Shown: one piece after another, positions 42,177-50,011 of the stretch
Layout of the letters: each line of letters begins with the position of its first letter
How positions within the stretch are numbered: the stretch's first letter is position 1
Source: Domibacillus iocasae
GTDB taxonomy: Bacteria > Bacillota > Bacilli > Bacillales > Domibacillaceae
Direction of reading: 5' to 3'
Assembly (NCBI RefSeq): GCF_001750285.1
Contig: NZ_MAMP01000001.1
Coordinates: 124,001 to 188,000 of the forward strand
DNA length: 64,000 bases
Notes under the pieces: generated by a model
Databases searched by the model: none
What the model was told of the DNA's origin: nothing
What the model saw: only the letters and a program-made list of their open reading frames with translations
Made by a program: the position numbers and the translations under genes

Positions 42177-42965
42177 ATGAAAAAAGAAATCCTGCAATCT
42201 TTAAGGGACATTGAAAAAGAATACGGTGTCAAGGTTCTGTATGCCTGTGAGTCAGGCAGCCGGGCATGGGGATTCCCGTCGAAAGACAGTGATTACGACG
42301 TCCGCTTTTTCTACATGCATCATCCTGATGTGTATTTGAGCATTGACCCTGTAGGTGTCGGCAAAAAGCGGGATGTCATTGAACGGCCGATTCATGATCT
42401 GCTAGATGTGAGCGGTTGGGATTTGACGAAAGCGCTGAAGCTGTTTCGTAAATCAAATCCGCCGCTTTTAGAATGGCTTTCTTCTGACATTGTTTATGAA
42501 GAAACGTATTCGACTGCTGAACAAATGAGAGGGCTGGCCCGGAAGATTTTTTCGCCGGCTTCGTGCATTCATCACTACGTTAGTATAGCCGCGAACAATT
42601 ACCGTGACATTGACGGCAAGCAAGAAGTGAAGATGAAAAAGTATCTTTATGCCCTGCGTTCGTTGCTGGCAGCTACATGGATTGTGGAGCGTCAGGAGAT
42701 TCCGCCGCTTTCCTTTCATACATTGCTTGCTGAAATGGCGCCGGGTGATGATTTAACCGAAGCCATTCAACTGCTTTTAAAGCGGAAAATAGCGGGAGAT
42801 GAACGAAACAAAGGGGCTAACATCCCGATCATTGATCACTTTCTCGAAACGGAACTTGAGCAGCTTCGCCGTTACGCGGCTGAGCTCCACCATCACACAG
42901 ACGATCCGACTGAGCAGCTAAACCAATTATTCCGCAGCACATTACACGAGGTGTGGAGCCATTGA
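42177..42965 (+). CDS. Nucleotidyltransferase of the YcgL/RlaP family
   Basis: 262 residues. N-terminal pol-beta type nucleotidyltransferase motif ESGSRAWGFPSKDSDYDVRFFY (about 25-46; Gly-Ser, Asp-x-Asp with both Asp kept), then a helical domain rich in Leu. B. subtilis YcgL is the best-known relative; family members are thought to modify nucleic acid or nucleotides but activity is not defined. ATG 42177 follows GGAGGTTATTTTCA. Overlaps slightly with the GNAT gene. Confidence 0.87.
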   Translation: MKKEILQSLRDIEKEYGVKVLYACESGSRAWGFPSKDSDYDVRFFYMHHPDVYLSIDPVGVGKKRDVIERPIHDLLDVSGWDLTKALKLFRKSNPPLLEWLSSDIVYEETYSTAEQMRGLARKIFSPASCIHHYVSIAANNYRDIDGKQEVKMKKYLYALRSLLAATWIVERQEIPPLSFHTLLAEMAPGDDLTEAIQLLLKRKIAGDERNKGANIPIIDHFLETELEQLRRYAAELHHHTDDPTEQLNQLFRSTLHEVWSH

Positions 42966-43495
42966 AGAAACTTGAATTAAAACCACATAGCTTGACGTAT
43001 GCCGACCGCATTTTCACCTTAACCTCTGCCCCTGAAGTAAAAAACGCGCTCGGTCTTCATGTGGACACGGTGGACAATACGATTGATTTTTTGCAGGCGG
43101 TGATGCAGGAAGAAATGAACGGCAAAACGGTGTCACGGGCTATTTTTAATGAAGAGGAAGAATTAATTGGCATCACCACGCTCATGTTCATTGATCAGAC
43201 GAAAAAATCATGCAGCCTCGGTACGTGGATCGGACATGAATATTGGGGACACGGCTATAACATGGCTTCAAAATATGCGATTTTGCGGATTGCGTTTGAA
43301 GAACTTGGCCTTGAGCGGGTATTTATTGGTTCTCGCCTTGCCAACAAGCGGTCCCAAAACGCCCAAAAAAAGCTGCCATTTATCACATGGCATGTGGAAG
43401 CAGACTACCCGGACGTTCACGCGGAACTTGAAGAAAAAGAAAAACAGCCATGTCTGCTTAACGTCGTGTACCGGGCTGACTTTCCCATTTCCTAA
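42962..43495 (+). CDS. GNAT family acetyltransferase (RimJ/RimL-like)
   Basis: 177 residues. The central 'LGTWIGHEYWGHGYNMASKYAILRIAFEELGLERVFIGSRLANKRSQNAQKKLPF' (about 85-140) is the RimL-type acetyl-CoA site (G-x-G/A in WGHGYN) with the Asn-x-x-Ser helix. Substrate unknown. TTG 42962 is placed seven bases after GAGGTG; a GTG at 42953 would overlap this site. It overlaps the nucleotidyltransferase stop, so coupling is likely. Confidence 0.82.
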   Translation: MKKLELKPHSLTYADRIFTLTSAPEVKNALGLHVDTVDNTIDFLQAVMQEEMNGKTVSRAIFNEEEELIGITTLMFIDQTKKSCSLGTWIGHEYWGHGYNMASKYAILRIAFEELGLERVFIGSRLANKRSQNAQKKLPFITWHVEADYPDVHAELEEKEKQPCLLNVVYRADFPIS

Positions 43496-43596
43496 TGATG
43501 GGGTTTGAATAACTGCAGAGTGTCCCACCGTCCATATAAAAAAGGCGGTGTCCGAAAAGCTTATTATCCATTCAGTTAGTGGAAAAGGATGAATAA

Positions 43597-43643
43597 TAAA
43601 AAGCTGTCCCATAAATCCAGATGTACCGGATTTATGGGACAGC
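43597..43643 (-). terminator. Terminator of sda-like gene
   Basis: 16-bp perfect stem (GCTGTCCCATAAATCC / its complement at 43628-43643, 9-nt loop), T-run on the minus strand, eight bases after the Sda stop. Could also act on the plus strand for the GNAT gene. Confidence 0.9.
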
Positions 43644-43650
43644 CTCTTCT

Positions 43651-43791
43651 TCAGCGTACCAGTTTTTTATGTATGGTCAAATTTCTCCGTTTCAACTCGT
43701 CTTCAAGCAACCGAAGAAAATCATGTTCCAAATTTAGTTCTACTGCTTTTTCATATGCTTCTAAAATGAATTGGTCTGTTTGTTCTTTCAT
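43651..43791 (-). CDS. sda: Sporulation inhibitor Sda, divergent copy
   Basis: 46 residues, forming a helical hairpin: FILEAYEKAVELNLEHDF (about 8-25) and LRLLEDELKRRNL (about 26-38). The pattern L-x-E-x-Y-x-K-A-x-x-L-N-L-x-x-x-F-x-x-L-x-x-E-x-K-R-R matches the Sda family (B. subtilis Sda is 46 residues). Sda binds the dimerisation helices of sporulation kinases KinA/KinB and blocks autophosphorylation when DNA replication is disturbed. ATG 43791 follows AGGAGGAAGAG. A near-match to a DnaA box (TTATCCAGT, 43856-43864) lies upstream. It may be the only Sda or a paralogue. Confidence 0.87.
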   Translation of the reverse strand: MKEQTDQFILEAYEKAVELNLEHDFLRLLEDELKRRNLTIHKKLVR

Positions 43792-43861
43792 ATTCTTTCT
43801 CTTCCTCCTGTTCTAAAAGGAAGTATACCTTTTTCTGCGGGTTTTCAAACGTCTTACTGGA

Positions 43862-43889
43862 TAAAAAAATCCGTCCATTACCTGGACGG
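43862..43889 (-). terminator. Terminator overlapping the CapA-like stop
   Basis: 7-bp stem CCGTCCA / TGGACGG and seven T on the minus strand; the stop codon at 43878 is in the loop. Confidence 0.75.
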
Positions 43890-45020
43890 CTCACTATCCA
43901 TATACTGCACCCAATCCGATTTTTCAATCTGATCCGATACATCGATAATTTTATCCATTACACGCTCTTTTTCAGGTCCATCAAGCCGCGTAGGCTGGTA
44001 ATCGTTCCGGTCCGTCCGCGATGAAATAGAAAACGGCACAACATTAATATCTTTTTTGTCCGTTAATTCTCCATCCTCTAAATGAAACGTCTGCTGGAAT
44101 ACGTATGTGTCTTTATCTGCCGGGTTCCGGTTGCCGCCAAACATAAAGTTGCCGAGGCTGTAGACGATAAATTTGCCATTGTATTCTTCAATGCCCTGCA
44201 CGACGTGCGGATGATGTCCAACAACAAGGTCCGCGCCCGCATCAACCGTAAACTGGGCCAGTGTGCGCTGTGATTGTTCCGGCACATAGCTGCGTTCAAC
44301 TCCCCAGTGGAAATGAACAACAATGACCGACACACCCTCTTCACGGATTCTATCAATATCGGTTTCCACCTGTTCACGAATTTCCGCTGTATCTTCCCAG
44401 CCCTCATAGCCGAGCGCCCAAACTTTAACACCTTTCACTTCGGTTACATATTGATCATCATAGCCGAAATACCCGATGTTGGCCGCTTTCAAATTTGCTT
44501 TCGTATCCTCATACCCTTGCTCCAAATAATCAAAAATATGATTATTCGCCAAATTCACGGATTCAATGCCGGCATCATTCAAAATTTGTGTATACGCAGG
44601 ATCACCTTTAAAGCGGAACTTTTTCACCGCTTTTTCCGTGGCTTCGGTCAGTGTCGTCTCCAGGTTTACCGTCGACACATCGTCGTTCTCGAAAATGCCG
44701 TCCAGCCCTTCCGTAAAATGAGATAAGCCGCTTCGCTCTGCTTCATCCGGGAACGACCCTGCATATGTAAAGGTCTCATCGGTTCCGAGCGTAAAGTCAC
44801 CCGCTGCGCTTACTGTAATAGACGCGGGGACCGGCTCTTTTACAGGCTCTATCATTTGATCTGCGACTTCGTCTTTTACTTCTTCCTTTACTTCTTCCGT
44901 CACGACTAGATTCGCTACAAGTGCTGCAGCGGCCGCTAAAAACAGGCCAAAAAGCGTCATTCTTACCCAGTGTTTCAGCCGGCGCCCTTTTCGTCTCCCC
45001 ATCCTTTTTTGTTCTTTCAT
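43878..45020 (-). CDS. CapA family (poly-gamma-glutamate synthesis/metallophosphatase) protein
   Basis: 380 residues. A basic N-terminus and one membrane helix (about 20-45) anchor an extracellular domain of the CapA/PgsA family: SAAGDFTLG (metal site), STVNLETTLT, VNLANNHIFDY, VVHFHWGVERSYVPEQSQR and VVGHHPHVVQG carry Asp, Asn and His of a di-metal phosphoesterase-like centre. CapA proteins act in poly-gamma-glutamate export or anchoring, but no capB/capC or pgs genes are near, so the role is open. ATG 45020 preferred; TTG 45029 is nearer to GGGGAG. Confidence 0.87.
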   Translation of the reverse strand: MKEQKRMGRRKGRRLKHWVRMTLFGLFLAAAAALVANLVVTEEVKEEVKDEVADQMIEPVKEPVPASITVSAAGDFTLGTDETFTYAGSFPDEAERSGLSHFTEGLDGIFENDDVSTVNLETTLTEATEKAVKKFRFKGDPAYTQILNDAGIESVNLANNHIFDYLEQGYEDTKANLKAANIGYFGYDDQYVTEVKGVKVWALGYEGWEDTAEIREQVETDIDRIREEGVSVIVVHFHWGVERSYVPEQSQRTLAQFTVDAGADLVVGHHPHVVQGIEEYNGKFIVYSLGNFMFGGNRNPADKDTYVFQQTFHLEDGELTDKKDINVVPFSISSRTDRNDYQPTRLDGPEKERVMDKIIDVSDQIEKSDWVQYMDSEPSR

Positions 45021-45135
45021 ACCTATCAACTGCTCCCCTTGCTGCCCTTATTTATACCATTATACTACATTTCCGGAACAAATAGGTGATCAATGGTGAG
45101 GTTTTATGTCTGCTTTCAGCTTTTCAGATGACACG

Positions 45136-45445
45136 TCAACTTGTTTGCCGATCATTCTTTTTTTTCGTTGGCATCATGTGCTGTGCGTCGGTTTCGATAT
45201 ACGCTTTCACAAAGTAAATACCTTTTTCAACAGATGCTGCTCGACTGAAAAATCAACTTCCTTTTCTTTCTTCAAATCTACTGCTTCGCTTTGCATGCCT
45301 TCCTGCCAAACAGAAACGGATACGCGTGCTTCAGTAAATGCCTCTACCCGTCTGTGATACTGATTTCAGCTTCGGGCTTTTCTTCGCACACATAATGTTC
45401 AGCAGCGTCCGGATCAGGTGAACAGCCCGAGTCTTCGCTGCTTTT
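45136..45445 (-). pseudogene. Decayed YtkA-like (FixH-like) lipoprotein gene
   Basis: Pieces in three frames reconstruct a YtkA-like domain: SGCSPDPDAAEHYVCEEKPEAEISITDG, then RVEAFTEARVSVSVWQEGMQSEAVDLKKEKE, then GIYFVKAYIETDAQHMMPTKKK and a stop at 45136. 'V.VWQEG' with the later 'GIYFVKAYIETDAQHMMP' is the YtkA pattern. At least three frameshifts and no start make it inactive. The N-terminal Cys suggests a former lipoprotein. Confidence 0.55.
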
Positions 45446-45453
45446 GTACCTTT

Positions 45454-46599
45454 TTAGTTTACGTTTGAATAGCGCCAAAACCGGTTGGCTGTCACGGGCG
45501 CGAGACGTTCCAAGCCCCGGGTCTCAGAACGGTGCAGCGGCTTCCAGTCTTCATCCTTATGCTTTAAATAAATTTCATGATGCGGCGCTTCGTCATGCTC
45601 ACCGCTAATATCAATCACTCCGTTTGGATAAAAAGCAGCGTATACTTCATAGATAATATCCGGCGACGGCATAAGCGGGTTGCCGACAGAATGATCGAGC
45701 AAAAAGGATACTTTTTCTTCATCCGTCTGCACATTTTTCACGGCAATTCCTTCGTCCGATGCTGCTTTCCGCTCAACAAGCTCCTTATTGACTGTATACC
45801 CTTCTGAAGCGCCGACATCGCGTGTTAACAATACTTCACGGCTGTTCACTTTTATTTCGGCGCGTGTCCGGTACCGATCGGATTCCGGATCAAATGAACG
45901 TCCATCGCCGGTGAAATAACGCATTTTTGATAATACATTCGGGTTTTCGATCCATTCATCTTCTAAAAAAGTCGTGTAGCGGAGAACGTACTCTAATGGG
46001 CGCATCGACACACGATCATGTAAATGGTCTGCCGGGCGGCCGATGTCTTTATCAATCAAAAACGTTTCAACGAGCATGTCATCTTCGTCTTTTTTTATCT
46101 TCAGCAAATCAATCACCTTCGCCAGCGGAGACGGTTTTTCCGTTGCTTCTTCACTTCCCAGCTCCAATGGGCGGATGCCTTTTATTTGATACACATATGA
46201 CTCATCCGCCTTCACATGCCTGTCTTGAAAAGCCGGCTCTGTAACCGTTCCGGCATAGTCCCCGTTCCGATAAATTTCATACTCTTTCACCCCGCGGATC
46301 GGCTCCCACGCCACCGCCACGTTTTCTGCTTGAATGACTGTTGTCACAATCAGCTCTTGAAGCGGGATGTCTTCGTTTTTTTCTTCACGCTCCACAGCTG
46401 TTGCAGTTTGTATTTTTAGCGTTTGCCCGCCCTTGATGAGATAGGCATACATCGTGCCCGGTTCAAGACCTGTGTCTGTGAATGAATGATCACTGCCATT
46501 GTACACTTCTTGGCCATCTTTTAAAATCCGTACCGATCCCTCTCCCGTCCAGCTGAACGAAATTTGGTCCGGCGTCTGGCTGACTGATGTCACATTCAT
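45454..46599 (-). CDS. Fibronectin type III / DUF3238 protein
   Basis: 381 residues with no signal peptide. Two FnIII-like domains (about 1-75, 'SFSWTGEGSVRILKDGQEVYNG...GLEPGTMYAYLIK'; and 85-155, 'NVAVAWEPIRGVKEYEIYRNG...SYVYQIKGI'), then a linker and a C-terminal domain (about 175-381, VETFLIDKDIGRPADHLH, YFTGDGRSFDPESDRYRTRAEIKV) that resembles DUF3238. Such proteins may interact with surfaces or phage-like particles; function unknown. Start MNVTSVSQ at ATG 46599 with AAAGGTGGCGG upstream. Confidence 0.8.
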   Translation of the reverse strand: MNVTSVSQTPDQISFSWTGEGSVRILKDGQEVYNGSDHSFTDTGLEPGTMYAYLIKGGQTLKIQTATAVEREEKNEDIPLQELIVTTVIQAENVAVAWEPIRGVKEYEIYRNGDYAGTVTEPAFQDRHVKADESYVYQIKGIRPLELGSEEATEKPSPLAKVIDLLKIKKDEDDMLVETFLIDKDIGRPADHLHDRVSMRPLEYVLRYTTFLEDEWIENPNVLSKMRYFTGDGRSFDPESDRYRTRAEIKVNSREVLLTRDVGASEGYTVNKELVERKAASDEGIAVKNVQTDEEKVSFLLDHSVGNPLMPSPDIIYEVYAAFYPNGVIDISGEHDEAPHHEIYLKHKDEDWKPLHRSETRGLERLAPVTANRFWRYSNVN

Positions 46600-46657
46600 A
46601 ATTCCGCCACCTTTCTTCCACTTATCTACCCGGATTACACACGTTCAAAAACACATT

Positions 46658-46682
46658 AAAAAAGAAGCCGATGCCATCAGCT
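46658..46682 (-). terminator. Terminator of the two small membrane genes
   Basis: AGCTGAT / ATCGGCT stem and T-run; starts at the stop of the 34-residue gene. Confidence 0.65.
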
Positions 46683-46781
46683 TTTTTTTCGTCCCATTTT
46701 CACAAGTGCTGCAATAAGAATAATAAGCGGCACGCCAAGTAAAAGGCCGAGCCCTGCTGTATAAAACCCTTCAACAATCAT
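46677..46781 (-). CDS. Small membrane protein, 34 aa
   Basis: MIVEGFYTAGLGLLLGVPLIILIAALVKMGRKKS: one membrane helix (about 8-28) with basic tail. Its ATG overlaps the TGA of the upstream 51-residue gene (ATGA), a coupled pair. No family recognised. Confidence 0.6.
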   Translation of the reverse strand: MIVEGFYTAGLGLLLGVPLIILIAALVKMGRKKS

Positions 46782-46933
46782 CGCCGCTCATCCAGTTTCC
46801 GTTCAATTCGCTCTAACTGCTTTGTCTGCTTTCGCCACGAACGGGCGATGAAGACAATCACCACAGCCGGAATAATCAGAAAAAGCATCATCATCAATTG
46901 AAAGAAAACGTCGCCCGCATTAATAGAGCTCAT
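46778..46933 (-). CDS. Small membrane protein, 51 aa
   Basis: MSSINAGDVFFQLMMMLFLIIPAVVIVFIARSWRKQTKQLERIERKLDERR: a helix about 11-30, then a positively charged coiled-coil-like tail. This resembles the small single-pass proteins with cytoplasmic coiled coils common in Bacillus. Located 3 bases downstream of the signal-peptide gene's stop, translation coupled to the 34-residue protein. Family not recognised. Confidence 0.65.
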   Translation of the reverse strand: MSSINAGDVFFQLMMMLFLIIPAVVIVFIARSWRKQTKQLERIERKLDERR

Positions 46934-46936
46934 ATC

Positions 46937-47146
46937 TTAACCCCCGATCTTCTTTCTTTTAGTATACAAGTTTTTTCCAAAACAAAAAAGTCCCGGTGCA
47001 TCCAGGACTTTTTTGTTTATCATTTTTGCTTTTGTCTCGCTGTCAAGCGCTGTGTCACTCGCTGCAAGTGCCGGCAGGCTGGCTGCACCGAGAACACCCA
47101 GAGAAAGAGCCCCTGTCATCACCACATTAAATATACGCTTCTTCAT
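46937..47146 (-). CDS. Short secreted protein under the HtrA-type regulon promoter
   Basis: ATG 47146 has AGAGGAGGAAAACGA, an excellent site. The first 28 residues are a Sec signal peptide (MKKRIFNVVMTGALSLGVLGAASLPALA) with cleavage after ALA. The mature part is about 41 residues (ASDTALDSETKAKMINKK...KKIGG) and unlike any family I know. The frame runs through a canonical terminator (46984-47015) and ends at 46937. Shifting one base would instead give a stop just before that hairpin. So it is either a small secreted peptide or the truncated remnant of a larger secreted protein. Its promoter carries the same TTTTCAC pair as htrA and the regulator operon. Confidence 0.6.
   Translation of the reverse strand: MKKRIFNVVMTGALSLGVLGAASLPALAASDTALDSETKAKMINKKVLDAPGLFCFGKNLYTKRKKIGG
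46984..47015 (-). terminator. Terminator inside the short secreted protein gene
   Basis: Minus-strand stem AAAGTCCTGG / CCGGGACTTT (one G-T pair, 4-nt loop) and T-run. It lies inside the frame of the secreted protein. Confidence 0.8.
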
Positions 47147-47192
47147 TCGTTTTCCTCCTCTATTATTGCAGGCATTTGTTTGCCCTAATCGT

Positions 47193-47226
47193 ACTGTATC
47201 CGGCTTTGGTGAAAAACCGGTGAAAG
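47193..47226 (-). promoter_or_regulatory. Regulon promoter 3: tandem repeat and -10 of the secreted-protein gene
   Basis: Minus strand: CTTTCAC, 4 nt, TTTTCAC, 10 nt, TACAGT (-10). Repeats start 11 bp apart. The repeat ends one base after the htrA stop (47227). Same layout as sites at 48506 and 50702. Confidence 0.75.
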
Positions 47227-48462
47227 TTATTCATTCTGAGCAGATAATGTGGCAGAAATGGTTTGCTGCTGACCATCGCGGTAAATCGTCATCGTTACCA
47301 TGTCTCCAATTTCCGCTTCATTGTACAAATATTTGCGGAAATCCGCTGTGCTCGTTATATCCGTATCGTCTGCTTTTACAACAACATCTCCTGCTTTAAA
47401 ACCGGCTTTGGCCGCAACAGAGCCTGTTTCCACTTGGGAAATAACAGTTCCTTCTGTCACTGTTTCCGGCAAGCTTAATTGGTTTTGCACAACTTGACGC
47501 GACAATGCGCTGACGTCTTCCAGGCCGACACCAAGATATGGACGTTCCACTTCACCATTTGTCATTAATTCTTCAATGACAGGAATCGCATCTTCTGCCG
47601 GAATCGCAAAACCGAGTCCTTCAACACCATCATCGGCAATTTTCAAGCTGTTAATGCCGATGACTTGCCCGGCACTGTTTATGAGCGCGCCGCCGCTATT
47701 GCCTGGGTTGATCGCGGCATCTGTTTGAATGACATTTAATTCCCATTCACCAGCTGATGTTGTAACCGGCACACTCCGATCAATCCCGCTGACAATGCCT
47801 TCTGTCACAGAGCTCGATAAATCGAGGCCAAGCGGATTGCCGATTGCCGCTACTTGTTCGCCAAGTTTTAACGCTTCTGAATCGCCGAAATTGGCTACTT
47901 CCGTTACATGATCACTGGAAATTTTCAGTACGGCTAAATCCGTCAGCGCGTCGGTTCCAATAACATCTGCGTCAACACGTTCGCCGCTTGCAAGCGCCAC
48001 TTCAACCGTATCCGCGCCTTCCACAACGTGGTTATTGGTGACAATATAGCTAACATCCTTACCTTTTTTAAAAATGACACCAGACCCTGTTCCAGCCTCT
48101 GTTTCTTCTGCCGTTTCATCTGCTGTTTCCATCGGCTGACCGCCAAATAAGCTCATTTGATCCTGTGCCTGCAATTTTACAACTCCGACAACTGCTTCAT
48201 CAATTGAATCGATTGCGGACACAAGATCCGTTTGAGACGATGCTATTGTCGACGTTGGCTGCACGGTTATTTCACTTGACGTATCCGATGACGTAGTCTC
48301 TATTGTCGTAGGATTCGTTTCAAGCAAAGCCGGCGCCATGTAAAACATCATTGTTCCCCCGGCCAGCATTCCTGTAAATGAGGCAGCCGCCGTTTTTATC
48401 AGCCCGTCTTTTCCTTTTTTCTCCGGCTGAGGTGTCGGTGTATAACGTTCTTCGTTTTCCAT
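47227..48462 (-). CDS. htrA: HtrA-type trypsin-like serine protease with PDZ domain
   Basis: 411 residues. A cytoplasmic N-terminus, one membrane anchor (about 25-45) and a Thr/Ser-rich linker precede the protease domain. The catalytic His is in VTNNHVVEG (about 150), Asp in ALTDLAVLKI (about 180) and Ser in NPGNSGGALIN (about 262). One PDZ domain follows (about 315-405, GTVISQVETGSVAAKAGFKAGDVVVKADD). Degrades or chaperones misfolded exported proteins. Promoter with the tandem TTTTCAC repeat shared with the adjacent two-component genes. B. subtilis has the similar htrA, htrB and yyxA. Confidence 0.92.
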   Translation of the reverse strand: MENEERYTPTPQPEKKGKDGLIKTAAASFTGMLAGGTMMFYMAPALLETNPTTIETTSSDTSSEITVQPTSTIASSQTDLVSAIDSIDEAVVGVVKLQAQDQMSLFGGQPMETADETAEETEAGTGSGVIFKKGKDVSYIVTNNHVVEGADTVEVALASGERVDADVIGTDALTDLAVLKISSDHVTEVANFGDSEALKLGEQVAAIGNPLGLDLSSSVTEGIVSGIDRSVPVTTSAGEWELNVIQTDAAINPGNSGGALINSAGQVIGINSLKIADDGVEGLGFAIPAEDAIPVIEELMTNGEVERPYLGVGLEDVSALSRQVVQNQLSLPETVTEGTVISQVETGSVAAKAGFKAGDVVVKADDTDITSTADFRKYLYNEAEIGDMVTMTIYRDGQQQTISATLSAQNE

Positions 48463-48505
48463 ATATATTCGCTCCTTTTAGGTAATGGTTTTATTGATTG
48501 ACCTT

Positions 48506-48539
48506 ATTGTAAAAAAGAAAAGTGAAAAGACGGTGAAAA
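48506..48539 (-). promoter_or_regulatory. Regulon promoter 2: tandem repeat and -10 of htrA
   Basis: Minus strand: TTTTCAC (48533-48539), CGTC, TTTTCAC (48522-48528), 10 nt, TACAAT (48506-48511). No good -35 box, as expected for an activator-dependent promoter. Confidence 0.8.
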
Positions 48540-48606
48540 GAACAAAAAATGTCACCATTTGTTTTGTTTGTCCCTGCTTTGGCCAGTTTGCGCCCAATCG
48601 CCGCGC

Positions 48607-48640
48607 AAAAAAAGCCGCTTCCACATTATATGGAAGCGGC
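48607..48640 (-). terminator. Terminator of the regulator-kinase operon
   Basis: 10-bp perfect stem GCCGCTTCCA / TGGAAGCGGC with seven T; begins within the last codons of the kinase. Confidence 0.88.
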
Positions 48641-50011
48641 TTGCTCATTCGGAATCTGCACAGTAAAGGTACTGCCTTTGCCTATCTCACTTTCAACGGT
48701 AATCGTGCCGCCATGAATACTGGTGATCCATTTAGCAATGGATAATCCTAGCCCATGCCCTCCGACTGTTCGAGTCCTAGATTTGTCAGACCGGAAAAAA
48801 CGGTCAAAAATACGGGATTGATCCGCCGCATCAATGCCAATGCCTTCATCTGACACCTTCATCGTCCAGTGGCGGTCATTTTTTGAAAGAATCATTTCTA
48901 CCCGCCCGCCTTCTAGCGAATACTTCACCGCATTGTCCAATAAAATATACATCAGCTGCTTCAGCCGCGCCCGGTCGCCGGGCACAATTAGCTCATCCGG
49001 CGCGTCCAGATACAGTGAAATCCCATTTGACTCTGCATAAGGCGTCAGCGATTCGATTACATTACCCGCTTCCACCCGTACATTTATTTCATCAATTACC
49101 CGCTCCACGACGCCTGAATCCGCCCGAGCCAGCACAAGCAGATCACTGACAAGGCCGGTCATTCTTTTTACTTCCGACTTCATGTTTCTCAGCAACTTTT
49201 GTGCAAATGGATCTTCCTCAACACCATCAGTCATTTCCATTGCGTCAATGGATGACAGCATCACACTGAGCGGTGTCCGCAGTTCATGAGACGCATCGCC
49301 GACAAATTCTTTTTGCCGGTGAAAAGCGGTTGAAATTGGCCCCATCGCTTTTTTCGACATCATGTAACTCATGAAAACCGCTACACCCGCAAACAAAACC
49401 ATCAAGCTGACAAGTACAATGAGCAGCCACTGGAATAACTGATAAGCAAATGATATATCTTTGCCAATGTAAATCATGCCCACAAATTGATTGTTGTAAA
49501 AAATTGGGCTGCCGTCAATCATAAGCCGGACGGTATCCGATTTTGGCGCCTCATCAATTTCCCGCCCGCCGATCCGCCGCTCATCAAACGTCAACCGAAT
49601 TGTTTCTTCGCGAATTTCATTTTGTTCCGGCACCCAGCCGGACACAAGCTCGAATAACTCTTCCCGCATGTGCCGCATCGTCTCACTGCCCATGACAAAG
49701 TTCCCGTCCGTATCAGTCACGTAATAAAAAAACTGGTCTGCCCCGGCTAAAACAAGCTCCTGGCTGCCAAGCCCCTGCAGTTCATTCCGAGCGCTTTCGG
49801 CTAAATAGCTGCTGATAATCCTTGTTTCCTGCCGGGTTAAATTTTCAAGCTCCCGGTGCTGGTCGCGTAAAATAACAATATATAATAACGTGTAAACGAC
49901 AACGATAAACAAGACGAGAAACAGCATGAGCAGGCCGCTGTACTGCATCGTTAGCCGCCGCTGTGTTGTTTGAAACAGATCGCTGCCGCCTTTAAACCAC
50001 TTAATCTTCAA
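48626..50011 (-). CDS. Sensor histidine kinase of the HtrA-linked two-component system
   Basis: 461 residues. Two membrane helices (about 25-45 and 185-210) enclose an extracytoplasmic sensor of about 140 residues. HAMP-like linker, then HisKA with His in FVGDASHELRTPLSVM (about 243), and HATPase_c (N box LLDNAVKYS, DEGIGIDAAD, GGHGLGLSIAKWI, about 340-460). TTG 50011 overlaps the regulator stop by 11 nt. Likely senses envelope or secretion stress because its predicted targets are htrA and a secreted protein. Sequence is not obviously CssS. Confidence 0.9.
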   Translation of the reverse strand: MKIKWFKGGSDLFQTTQRRLTMQYSGLLMLFLVLFIVVVYTLLYIVILRDQHRELENLTRQETRIISSYLAESARNELQGLGSQELVLAGADQFFYYVTDTDGNFVMGSETMRHMREELFELVSGWVPEQNEIREETIRLTFDERRIGGREIDEAPKSDTVRLMIDGSPIFYNNQFVGMIYIGKDISFAYQLFQWLLIVLVSLMVLFAGVAVFMSYMMSKKAMGPISTAFHRQKEFVGDASHELRTPLSVMLSSIDAMEMTDGVEEDPFAQKLLRNMKSEVKRMTGLVSDLLVLARADSGVVERVIDEINVRVEAGNVIESLTPYAESNGISLYLDAPDELIVPGDRARLKQLMYILLDNAVKYSLEGGRVEMILSKNDRHWTMKVSDEGIGIDAADQSRIFDRFFRSDKSRTRTVGGHGLGLSIAKWITSIHGGTITVESEIGKGSTFTVQIPNEQAASI

